A stretch of 12,146 nucleotides of DNA from Parafilimonas sp. (lineage in GTDB: Bacteria; Bacteroidota; Bacteroidia; Chitinophagales; Chitinophagaceae), in NCBI GenBank assembly GCA_025927795.1, contig JAICKT010000098.1:1-12146 (forward strand). The letters run 5' to 3'. The notes under the pieces were generated by a model. The model had not been told where the DNA came from. It saw nothing but the letters and a program-made list of their open reading frames with translations, and made no database searches. Position numbers and translations under genes: made by a program. Positions within the stretch are counted from its first letter, which is position 1. The number at the start of each line of letters is the position of its first letter. Positions 1-6,028 of the stretch are shown here, piece by piece.

Positions 1-1
1 T

Positions 2-550
2 GCCGCTGAATTGCTGTCTTGTATTATTTTTGACGAATCATCTACGCTTCATGCAGTAAGATGGAATGTAGTAAAAGAAAATGCTGTGCATGCGCATTGA
101 TGCCGGTTTAAACATGGTAATGGTAAATGGATATGGATAAAACAAAAAGTGGTTGTGCTTTCTGTAACACCTGAACGACATATTGATGCCGTGCTTTTAT
201 TGTTTGATGATTGCACTGCTGCAAAACAAGCGGAGCTTAATCAACATGTTTCACTGGTAAAGAAAAGCCGCATGAACAGCAAATTATTGCGCTTGTTAGC
301 TCCTGTTAGCAGTGCTGAAATAAAAAAAGAAAAACTAATGCCTGCATTAAAAGAACATGCTGCGCTTACGCGGCGTGAAAAGGAAATTATGCAATTGGTT
401 TCGCAGGGTTCTTCTTCCAAAGAAATTGCAACGAAATTGTTTATCAGCAGGCACACTGTTGAAACTCATCGTAAGCATATTCTGCATAAGTTAAGCGTAA
501 AAAATTCGCCGCAAATGGTGCATAAAACCCTTATATCGTCAGTTGAATAA
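2..550 (+). pseudogene. PAS/LuxR-type regulator, 5'-truncated by the window edge and interrupted by an in-frame TGA
   Basis: One reading frame runs from position 2 to the TAA at 548-550, broken only by a TGA at 98-100. Before the stop it reads as 32 residues ending in WNVVKENAVHAH. Directly after it comes CRFKHGNGKWIWIK, which looks like the 'yRfKh.dGkWiWik' strand region of a PAS fold (PAS_3 type), then a hydrophobic strand ending in LLFDDCTAAKQAE, a typical PAS exit and linker. The frame ends in a LuxR helix-turn-helix. PAS plus LuxR HTH is a common Bacteroidota regulator architecture, so both sides of the stop probably belong to one ancestral gene. The break could be a real nonsense mutation or a sequencing error, since no frame change is needed to restore the protein. 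The N-terminus lies outside the window. That the pre-stop part is PAS is inferred from weak similarity. Confidence 0.55.
149..550 (+). CDS. LuxR-family helix-turn-helix transcriptional regulator (C-terminal portion)
   Basis: This is the part of the regulator that could still be translated after the upstream TGA. The first in-frame candidate start is GTG at 149, giving 133 residues; no ATG precedes it after the stop. Residues 71-129 form a LuxR/GerE-type DNA-binding domain: LTRREKEIMQLV, then SSKEIATKLFIS as the first HTH helix and RHTVETHRKHILHKL as the recognition helix, with the family's conserved T-V-x-x-H-R pattern. Residues 1-30 are the end of a PAS-like domain and 31-70 a charged linker. 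There is no receiver domain, so sensing would have depended on the PAS part, now largely lost. Whether the product is made is unknown; if so it would be a sensor-less DNA-binding fragment. Its target genes cannot be read from the sequence. Confidence 0.7.
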   Translation: MVVLSVTPERHIDAVLLLFDDCTAAKQAELNQHVSLVKKSRMNSKLLRLLAPVSSAEIKKEKLMPALKEHAALTRREKEIMQLVSQGSSSKEIATKLFISRHTVETHRKHILHKLSVKNSPQMVHKTLISSVE

Positions 551-638
551 CGCTTTAAAAAAATCACCATTTTCAGGGATACTGTTTTTTAGTGCAGCGA
601 AATAATTTGCATCATCTAATCACCAAATTATCGAAACG

Positions 639-1094
639 ATGCAAACGAATTTTTCAACACCCGTAAATGCGCCTGCGCAACAACAAGAAGAAATACTTTC
701 AGTAATTGGCAACACCATCAAGGTAATAATTGGAGGTGAAAAAACTGCTGATGCTTACAGTGTGTTTGAGTTAATTGTGCCACCTAACGAGGGACCAGGA
801 CTGCACATTGACAAAGACTGGGATGAGTGGTGGTATGTAATAGAAGGAACATTTACTTTTACTTTGAATGGAGAGCAAAAGCAATTGAGTACAGGCAGTT
901 TTGCGCACGGACCCAAAGGCAACCCACACAGTTTTAAAAATACGGGCAAAGCAACAGGCAAAGTTGTAATGGTTACGATGCCATCAGGGCTTGAAAAGTT
1001 TTTCAGAAACGTACACGAGGTCTCTTTGAACGGCAGGCCTGATAAAGAAACTTTTGTAAACATAATGAGGTCGCATCACATTGAACCGGCTTAA
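639..1094 (+). CDS. Single-domain cupin protein
   Basis: This 151-residue protein holds one conserved beta-barrel cupin domain (about residues 38-115) and has no signal peptide, so it is probably cytoplasmic. Cupin motif 1 is GPGLHIDKDWDEWWYVIEG (residues 52-70), with H56 and E63 in metal-ligand positions. The usual second histidine of HxH is D58 here. Motif 2 matches the consensus exactly: G86, P92, G94, H97 and N101. The fold resembles quercetin-dioxygenase-like small cupins, which bind a divalent metal and act as dioxygenases, isomerases or ligand sensors. The substrate cannot be deduced, and the His-to-Asp change means even metal binding should be tested. The ATG at 639 is 88 bp after the upstream regulator gene. 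An intrinsic terminator follows the stop at once, so it ends its own transcript. Confidence 0.85.
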   Translation: MQTNFSTPVNAPAQQQEEILSVIGNTIKVIIGGEKTADAYSVFELIVPPNEGPGLHIDKDWDEWWYVIEGTFTFTLNGEQKQLSTGSFAHGPKGNPHSFKNTGKATGKVVMVTMPSGLEKFFRNVHEVSLNGRPDKETFVNIMRSHHIEPA

Positions 1095-1103
1095 CTACCG
1101 ATT

Positions 1104-1140
1104 GGCATTGTGTTATAACTTAATCACAATGCCTTTTTTT
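1104..1140 (+). terminator. Intrinsic terminator after the cupin gene
   Basis: A perfect 9-bp inverted repeat (GGCATTGTG at 1104-1112 and CACAATGCC at 1125-1133) with a 12-nt loop is followed immediately by seven T residues. It lies 10 bp after the cupin stop codon and should end that transcript. Confidence 0.9.
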
Positions 1141-1286
1141 ATAGAACCAATGTGTTAGTTAAAAGAACTGTGCGGTGTTATGTGTACAAGCCTGATTTTT
1201 ATTTTCTCCTCAGCATATCGAATGGTAAATTAATTTTATAACCTGCATTTCAATTGTATGCCACCTTTCAACCCATTAATAAACCA

Positions 1287-1318
1287 TTTAAAAAAACAGG
1301 TATTAGCTGTTACATTTG
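1287..1318 (+). promoter_or_regulatory. Candidate Bacteroidota-type promoter for the DUF2911 lipoprotein gene
   Basis: TACATTTG at 1311-1318 fits the Bacteroidota -7 consensus TAnnTTTG. TTTA at 1287-1290, 20 nt upstream, is a three-of-four match to the -33 TTTG box. Transcription would begin near 1325 and leave about 50 nt of leader before the ATG at 1376. This is motif matching only. Confidence 0.4.
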
Positions 1319-1375
1319 TTTTAGATATGATAGAAAGTAATTCGTTAGTTTGAGAAGGAATGCTCAAATATATTT

Positions 1376-2575
1376 ATGCTAAAAAATCTTCTTTATGGTG
1401 CGGTGCTTTTGCTGGTTTCCTGCGGTCATACGTTATCAATTGAACACTATGGCTTCATTACAAAACTCGGCAGCGATACCATTTCAGTTGAAAGTGTAAC
1501 ACGAGAAGGCAACACCTTAACAAGCGATGAAGTTGACCGGTTTCCGCGTGTACGGATACGGCATACTGTGATAAAGCTTAACCAAGATGGCAGCATCCGG
1601 CACCTTGTGATGGATATTCACACGCCCAGCGAGCCAGCAGATGAGCGTGAACGTAAAGTGATTGCTGATGTTTCCACTGACTCAGTGCACATCTCTAAAA
1701 TGGATGGCACAGGCACACTGCATCGTGCCTTTGCAACAGGTGGCAGCATAGTAGTGGCACATGTGCCGCAAATGTACAGTCTCTATGAGCTTTATTTTGC
1801 TGCAGCATTGAAGCATGCACCGGCATCAAAACTTGAACCAGGTGGCACCGTTGATATGCGGCAGTTTTATATTGACCGGGAGTTTGATCATTTTCCGTTG
1901 GGCAGGGCACATGTGCGACCACTTGACGGTGGTAAGGCAGAGATTACGCACGACTGGCTCTCCGGTATAGGGGAAGCGACAATGGATTCCAGTTACCATA
2001 TGCTCAGTTATTCAGGCGCCCGGACAACTTATAAAGTGGAAGTGAACCGCATGGCTTCTCCACCCGACATAAAAAGCATTGCTGAACGGTTTGAGGCCTT
2101 GGAAACAAAAACAGGTACTGTAAAACAGTTGAGCATACGTGATACCGTGCATGCACAAATTGGCAATGCGATGTTCACCGTTGATTATGGCAGGCCACTT
2201 TTGCGTGGACGCAAACTGCTTGGTGATATCTTACCCTACGACCGTGTATGGCGAACAGGAGCAAATGCGGCAACACAGTTTACAACATCAATGCAGATAA
2301 AACTTGCCGGCATGCAGGTACCTGCCGGAACATACACCTTATGGACCGTTCCGCATACGAACGAGATTGATCTGATTGTGAACAAGCAGAGCGGACAGTG
2401 GGGCACCGAATACAATGCATCACGCAATCTGGGCATAGCAAAAATTACCACTCAGACACTCTCCGCATCAGTGGAAGAATTCACTATTTCTATTGTTTCA
2501 GATAACATACATCATGGAACGCTCTTAATGAAATGGGGAACTTTCAGGTGGACAGCACCCATCGAAGTGCAATAA
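1376..2575 (+). CDS. DUF2911 domain lipoprotein
   Basis: The protein has 399 residues. It opens with a lipoprotein signal (MLKNLLYGAVLLLVSC), with lipobox LVSC and acylation predicted at C16, so it should be membrane-anchored and exported. The C-terminal part (about 253-398) is a DUF2911 domain, recognised by VDYGRPLLRGRKLLGDILPY, VWRTGANAATQFTT, PAGTYTLWTVP and QWGTEYNASRNLGI, all hallmark segments of that family. DUF2911 is widespread in Bacteroidota and has no established biochemical role. The N-terminal part (about 20-245) is a second, strand-rich region with EHYGFITKLG, EVDRFPRVR and QMYSLYELYFAAALKHA. I believe it recurs with DUF2911 in this phylum, but that is from memory. The ATG at 1376 is the start because the signal peptide begins there. 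The gene stands alone behind a candidate promoter. Sampled lines have higher GC (about 50%) than the genes to the right. Confidence 0.88.
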   Translation: MLKNLLYGAVLLLVSCGHTLSIEHYGFITKLGSDTISVESVTREGNTLTSDEVDRFPRVRIRHTVIKLNQDGSIRHLVMDIHTPSEPADERERKVIADVSTDSVHISKMDGTGTLHRAFATGGSIVVAHVPQMYSLYELYFAAALKHAPASKLEPGGTVDMRQFYIDREFDHFPLGRAHVRPLDGGKAEITHDWLSGIGEATMDSSYHMLSYSGARTTYKVEVNRMASPPDIKSIAERFEALETKTGTVKQLSIRDTVHAQIGNAMFTVDYGRPLLRGRKLLGDILPYDRVWRTGANAATQFTTSMQIKLAGMQVPAGTYTLWTVPHTNEIDLIVNKQSGQWGTEYNASRNLGIAKITTQTLSASVEEFTISIVSDNIHHGTLLMKWGTFRWTAPIEVQ

Positions 2576-2770
2576 GAAGTTTTTTTCGCGTAGTCTTCAT
2601 ATAAGCTTAATGAACAATAGCAAGAGTCTTGCGTGATGCGTGTACGATCCTGGTTATTTCTTTATGGCAACAGGTGTTTACGCAGGCAAGTATGCAGCAT
2701 GAGATAACTGCATAAGATTAACAGCAGATTATTTTGTTTATGTATGTCTTTCTAACGTTTCAATGAAATA

Positions 2771-2778
2771 TAATTTTG
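2771..2778 (+). promoter_or_regulatory. Possible -7 promoter box upstream of the S74 gene
   Basis: TAATTTTG fits TAnnTTTG, and TTTC 18 nt upstream (2749-2752) is a three-of-four match to the -33 box. If used for the S74 gene it implies a leader of about 400 nt, so this is a weak call. Confidence 0.2.
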
Positions 2779-2929
2779 TAATCATTATAATTAATAATAT
2801 GCTGACAATGAAATAATCAGTTTGCAAAAGCAAAAAACATACACAATAAATTTTTAAACGGTTACAAATAAAAATGCAAACAACACAAATTCGGCATTAC
2901 AGCTTTAAAAAAATGATAGCATATTTGTG

Positions 2930-2970
2930 TTGCAGAAACAACAGCAAAGGTTGCAGAAACAACAGCAAAG
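2930..2970. repeat. 21-bp period tandem duplication
   Basis: TTGCAGAAACAACAGCAAAG occurs twice without mismatch, at 2930-2949 and 2951-2970, separated by a single G (period 21 bp). The period is a multiple of three, which keeps the surrounding frame open and explains why a Gln-rich frame appears here. Confidence 0.9.
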
Positions 2971-3149
2971 TTTGATGAACCAGCAGCTCATCAGTAGCAG
3001 CTCTAATAAAAAACTAACTGAACGAAATTTACTCTTTGCTGTGTTTCTGCTCGTTCTGGTGAATGTTTCGGACGAAGTGAATTTCTATCAAACTAAAACG
3101 CTTGAACTCGTATTCCTTAACCAAAAAAAGTTCTATCTGTATTTACTTA

Positions 3150-3187
3150 TTTATAAACTTAAATCTTGTTTATAAACTTAAATCTTG
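3150..3187. repeat. 19-bp perfect tandem duplication just upstream of the S74 gene start
   Basis: TTTATAAACTTAAATCTTG occurs twice back to back (3150-3168 and 3169-3187). The second copy ends 3 bp before the ATG at 3191. Both copies lie in the leader or ribosome-binding region of the secreted S74 protein, so copy number would alter the spacing between upstream signals and the start codon. Confidence 0.9.
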
Positions 3188-3190
3188 CTG

Positions 3191-4804
3191 ATGAAAAAAT
3201 TTTTTACCACTATCGTATTATTCTTAGTTATTAACTTTTATGCAAAATCACAAAACACTTTTCCTTCTTCGGGTTCAGCAGGAATAGGAACAACATCTCC
3301 TAATGCTTCAGCATTACTCGAGGTAAAGTCAACTAAAAAAGGTGTTCTGATACCACGGATGACATCTGCTCAACGTGATGCGATTGCCTCACCTGCCCAG
3401 GGTTTGCTTATTTTTCAAACGGACCGTGCCGCAGGATTTTATTACTATAACAAGGGATGGCGCGCTATTACGCCCTCTACTTCCAACTTTGCGGAAACGA
3501 ATCTTTCAAATCTTGCCCCCACCACATCAATAAATGCTAATCTTCTGCCTTCTTCAAACAATACAAAAAATTTGGGAAGCAAAACCAAAAACTGGGAGAA
3601 AGGTTATTTTAAAGATACTGTTTTTACAAAAACGCTTATGGCTGTTGATTCTTCTTATACAGGTGTTAGAGTTTATGGAGGTTCCTATGGGGTTTATGCT
3701 ACAAGTCTAAACAATTATGGAGTTTTTGCCAGCTCAGGTTATACTGGGGTTTATGGTTATGGAACTACTTACGGGTTGCATGGCAGCGGCAGTTCTTATG
3801 GTGTGTTTGGCTCGGGTAGTTATGGTGTTTATGGTTCCGGAACTACTTATGGAGTGTATGGTTATTCGGGCAATTATGGTGTGTATGGTTCAGGTTTTTA
3901 TGGAGTTTATGGATACACTTCTTCTGGCTATGGGGGTACTTTTATATCCGACAATGGTCATGGTCTTTATGCAAAGACGGGCAGCACGGCTGGCAACATT
4001 TATGCAGCCATCTTTCAGGGCAATACTTATTGTTACGGAACATATAATACAAGCGATGAACGTGTAAAGAAAAATATAAGCGATTTTAAAGATGGCATGG
4101 CGCTTATCAATCAACTAAAACCAAAAGCTTATCAATTCAGGAATGATGGCAAATATGCTAATTTAAATCTGCCGAAAGGAGATCACTTTGGTCTTTTGGC
4201 GCAAGATGTTGAAAAGCTGTTGCCCGGCCTTGTGGGAGAAGCTCCGCTGGAAATTGAAAATACGCATGTGAATAACTTGTCTCAAAACACCGGTTCGGAT
4301 ACTTTCAATCAAGCAGCATTAAAAGCGCAGTCTTTAAAACTACCTGAAACCATGCCGGTAAAAGCAATTAATTATACAGAATTAATACCTGTGATTGTAA
4401 AAGGCATGCAGGAATTAGATGCTGAAAATAAAGATTTGAAAAATCAAGTTTCTGGTATGCAGGATGAAATAACTCAGTTAAAACTATTAGTGCAAAATCT
4501 TTCTGTAAAAGTAAATGGAGTGAATAATACTGTGTCTCTAAGTGATGCTTCTTTACAGCAAAATCAGCCAAATCCATTTGCAGATAAAACAATTATTCCT
4601 TTGAGTGTTCCTGCAAATGCCAAACATGCGGCGCTCAGTATTACTGAAACAGGTTCAGGAAAGGTTCTCAAAACAATAACTGTTACCCCGGGTTCAAAAC
4701 AAATAAGTATTGATAATGGTGGTTTATCAAACGGTGCATATACTTATACGCTAACTGTTGACGGAAAGAAAATCGATAGCAAACAGATGACAATTATTAA
4801 GTAA
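3191..4804 (+). CDS. Secreted tail-fibre-like protein with peptidase S74 chaperone domain and T9SS type A sorting domain
   Basis: I start this gene at ATG 3191 (537 residues), because a clean signal peptide, MKKFFTTIVLFLVINFYAKS, begins there; an in-frame TTG two codons upstream adds nothing. Domains: residues 22-95 match the N-terminal region common in Bacteroidota tail-fibre-like proteins (GIGTTSPNASALLEV, GVLIPRMTSAQRDAI). Residues 159-250 are a Gly/Tyr array of YGVYGSG-like units. Residues 286-350 are the start of a peptidase S74 (endosialidase chaperone) domain, TSDERVKKNI to FGLLAQDVEKLLP. There S288 and K293 have the Ser-to-Lys spacing proposed for autocleavage in this family. Residues 402-445 look like a coiled coil. 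Residues 455-537 resemble a T9SS type A sorting domain (LQQNQPNPF near 455, GAYTYTL near 515). The likely product is a trimeric surface or released fibre. The substrate or partner is unknown. Confidence 0.85.
   Translation: MKKFFTTIVLFLVINFYAKSQNTFPSSGSAGIGTTSPNASALLEVKSTKKGVLIPRMTSAQRDAIASPAQGLLIFQTDRAAGFYYYNKGWRAITPSTSNFAETNLSNLAPTTSINANLLPSSNNTKNLGSKTKNWEKGYFKDTVFTKTLMAVDSSYTGVRVYGGSYGVYATSLNNYGVFASSGYTGVYGYGTTYGLHGSGSSYGVFGSGSYGVYGSGTTYGVYGYSGNYGVYGSGFYGVYGYTSSGYGGTFISDNGHGLYAKTGSTAGNIYAAIFQGNTYCYGTYNTSDERVKKNISDFKDGMALINQLKPKAYQFRNDGKYANLNLPKGDHFGLLAQDVEKLLPGLVGEAPLEIENTHVNNLSQNTGSDTFNQAALKAQSLKLPETMPVKAINYTELIPVIVKGMQELDAENKDLKNQVSGMQDEITQLKLLVQNLSVKVNGVNNTVSLSDASLQQNQPNPFADKTIIPLSVPANAKHAALSITETGSGKVLKTITVTPGSKQISIDNGGLSNGAYTYTLTVDGKKIDSKQMTIIK
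3665..3940 (+). repeat. Gly/Tyr repeat array (YGVYGSG-type units) inside the S74 protein gene
   Basis: About nine imperfect units of 8-11 codons follow one another, such as SYGVYA, NYGVFA, TGVYGYG, SYGVFGSG, TYGVYGYSG and FYGVYGYTS. At DNA level the recurring core is TATGG(T/A)GT(T/G)TATGG. The periodic Gly and aromatic residues suggest a trimeric beta-helix or beta-prism stalk of the kind S74 domains help to fold. Repeat-mediated length change is plausible. The structural assignment is inference. Confidence 0.75.
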
Positions 4805-4857
4805 TTGCTTTCTGCTGCTGCTTTGTTGTATTATCATTACAAGTAGTTTTAAATAAT

Positions 4858-4891
4858 AAGTATCGCCCGTTTTAAAGCTGGCGATACTTTT
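4858..4891. terminator. Bidirectional intrinsic terminator between convergent genes
   Basis: A perfect 10-bp inverted repeat (AAGTATCGCC at 4858-4867, GGCGATACTT at 4880-4889) with a 12-nt loop is followed on the plus strand by TTTT and on the minus strand by an AT-rich TTATTATTT tract. It lies 53 bp after the S74 gene stop and 18 bp from the last stop of the small minus-strand gene, so it can serve both. Confidence 0.85.
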
Positions 4892-4906
4892 ATAACATTA
4901 CACAGA

Positions 4907-5089
4907 TTATTTATGCTGTGATGAATCTGTTGTATTTGGATTTGTAGTACTGTTGTTCGGTGTTCCGCAGGTTTATTATTCTCCTATTTGTTGTATTGAG
5001 GTTTGCATAGTAAAGTTTTTACTACCAATGCTTGCCATAATATAAAGTTCGAAAGCTGCTATTGCAATAAAGGATTTTACTTTTTTCAT
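4907..5089 (-). pseudogene. Extended small-peptide gene interrupted by two consecutive TAA codons
   Basis: Read in one frame from the ATG at 5089, the sequence spans 61 codons to a TAA at 4909-4907, with two adjacent internal TAA codons at 4978-4973. The part after them translates as TCGTPNNSTTNPNTTDSSQHK, a polar Asn/Thr/Ser-rich tail. Such tails are a plausible end for small exported Bacteroidota peptides, and here it stops 18 bp before a terminator. The simplest reading is a roughly 60-residue gene inactivated by a small local change, or a gene whose shortened form is still made. It could also be chance: 20 open codons are not rare. Confidence 0.35.
4976..5089 (-). CDS. Tiny secreted or membrane peptide, hypothetical
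   Basis: The ATG at 5089-5087 opens a 37-codon frame ending at the TAA at 4978-4976. The peptide starts MKKVKSFIAIAAFELYIMAS: a basic N-terminus followed by a hydrophobic stretch like a short signal peptide. The rest (SKNFTMQTSIQQIGE) is polar. I do not recognise a family, though signal-led peptides of this size are common in Chitinophagaceae. Support for a real gene comes from the signal-like start and a bidirectional terminator correctly placed downstream. No clear promoter box is visible upstream. After this stop the same frame continues with gene-like sequence; see the overlapping pseudogene entry. Whether the product is functional cannot be told from the sequence. Confidence 0.45.
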   Translation of the reverse strand: MKKVKSFIAIAAFELYIMASIGSKNFTMQTSIQQIGE

Positions 5090-5668
5090 AATAAAAGGTT
5101 TAGATTTTTAATTTTTATAGTTATAAATCCAGATTAATGTATCGCTTCTATTTGAAAGGCTCACATATATTAGTTACGCTAATTGCCTTTTTGGATTTTT
5201 TTATCTCAACTTTTATAAGCTGATGGAAGCGCTCAATGTTTGCTAAATTGAATACACACAAAAACATTACTTATAAATGTAATCTCCCGGGCACATAAGT
5301 ATGTTGGATTAGATATAACACAAAGCCGCTGCACTCCGTCTAATCGTTTATGTAAAGAAGTGTTTAAAAATAATACGCAGTAATTATTGAAGCATTCATA
5401 AATGCAATTGTATGGAATAAATTGGATGTAGATACATCAATATTAGTTTGCAATAATTAAAATTTCGTTTACGAAAATTAAAATCAATTTATTGAGACTG
5501 TTGTTAGAAGTTCTTTTTCGCCCTTTAGCTAACAGAGTTAAAACACAAATCATTTAAAATAAGATAAGACAACTAATTTATTAGTGAGCGATACTAACAA
5601 AGTATAGATACCCGCTTTTTTATATGCGTATTGTTTCCTATTTTTATTGTGCTTGTCACCCCGAAAAG
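5090..5668. other. AT-rich intergenic region upstream of the receiver-domain gene
   Basis: About 580 bp lie between the small minus-strand gene and the receiver gene, probably holding leaders and promoters for both because the two are divergent. I see no gene. Visible items are a 9-bp direct repeat AATTAAAAT (5455-5463 and 5476-5484, 21 bp apart) enclosing an inverted repeat TTTCGT-TT-ACGAAA (5463-5476); a near-match -7 box TTAGTTTG (5443-5450); and a short stem ATACT-AACAA-AGTAT (5591-5605). None is a confident signal. Confidence 0.5.
5455..5484. promoter_or_regulatory. Candidate operator: direct repeats flanking a palindrome
   Basis: AATTAAAAT occurs at 5455-5463 and 5476-5484. The starts are 21 bp apart (two helical turns), with TTTCGT-TT-ACGAAA nested between them. 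It lies about 185 bp upstream of the receiver-domain gene and next to a near -7 box. The AT-rich background makes chance occurrence possible. Confidence 0.2.
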
Positions 5669-6028
5669 ATGCCAAAAATATTTGTTATAGACGATGAAAA
5701 AGATTTTCTGATCACTGTAACCGCATGGGCAGAAAAAAAAGGTTATGACATCACCGCATTTGAAAGTGCCGATGGTTGTCTGGAAAATATTTTAACAGTT
5801 AGACCGGAAATTATTTTACTTGATGTCAACTTGAAGTCAAATGATGGCAGAATGATTTCAGAAGATCTTAAAAAAACATTACCATTTTCTGTAAAAATAA
5901 TTTTGATTTCCGGTGATCCCCGCACCCTGATAGAATACCAACATCATTACGCGGATGGCATATTAAATAAACCCTTTGAATTTGCCGAGCTTGAAAACAA
6001 ATTGAAGCAACAACTAAAGCGTAGATAA
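5669..6028 (+). CDS. Stand-alone response regulator receiver protein
   Basis: The protein is a single CheY-like receiver domain of 119 residues with no output domain. I chose ATG 5669 because the receiver fold starts immediately (MPKIFVIDDE). An in-frame ATG at 5624 would add 15 residues (MRIVSYFYCACHPEK) not expected in this fold. Conserved residues are all present: acidic pair D8/D9, phosphoacceptor D52 in ILLDVNL, switch Ser at S81 in IILISGD, and K101 in the LNKPF motif. The domain should therefore be phosphorylated by a histidine kinase or small phosphodonor. No kinase is encoded beside it, so it is an orphan, acting as a phosphorelay shuttle or by protein contact. It is monocistronic and convergent with purN. 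Confidence 0.88.
   Translation: MPKIFVIDDEKDFLITVTAWAEKKGYDITAFESADGCLENILTVRPEIILLDVNLKSNDGRMISEDLKKTLPFSVKIILISGDPRTLIEYQHHYADGILNKPFEFAELENKLKQQLKRR

Larger units (their letters stand above)
2576..3190. other. AT-rich intergenic spacer between the DUF2911 and S74 genes
   Basis: This 615-bp stretch has no convincing gene. It contains a 13-bp palindrome (GCAAGA-G-TCTTGC, 2620-2632), a 7-bp stem with a 10-nt loop (TATGCAG 2691-2697, CTGCATA 2708-2714; no T-tract, so at best a weak terminator), a possible -7 box TAATTTTG (2771-2778), a weaker CATATTTG (2920-2927), and two tandem duplications listed separately. A GTG-started frame of 82 codons (2927-3175) is open, but its start codon is rare, its N-terminus is low-complexity Gln translated from the 21-bp repeat, and its end lies in the 19-bp repeat. 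I regard it as non-coding. Confidence 0.6.

Noticed and set aside
2691..2714. Terminator of the DUF2911 gene
   Set aside because: The 7-bp stem has a long loop, no T-tract follows, and it lies more than 100 bp after the stop codon.
2927..3175. 82-codon frame starting with GTG, with a hydrophobic middle
   Set aside because: It has a rare start, and its N-terminus is low-complexity Gln translated from a tandem duplication. Its end lies within a second duplication, and it has no recognisable family.
3717..4067. 116-codon frame rich in Met, Val and Gly
   Set aside because: It is a second frame of the Gly/Tyr repeat array of the S74 protein; the repetitive DNA keeps the other frame open.
3191..4804. 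Prophage tail-fibre gene
   Set aside because: The S74 domain is found in phage fibres, but here there is a signal peptide, a T9SS sorting domain and no other phage gene in the window.
5624..5668. Longer start for the receiver protein
   Set aside because: The 15 extra residues do not fit the receiver fold, which starts directly at MPKIFVIDDE.
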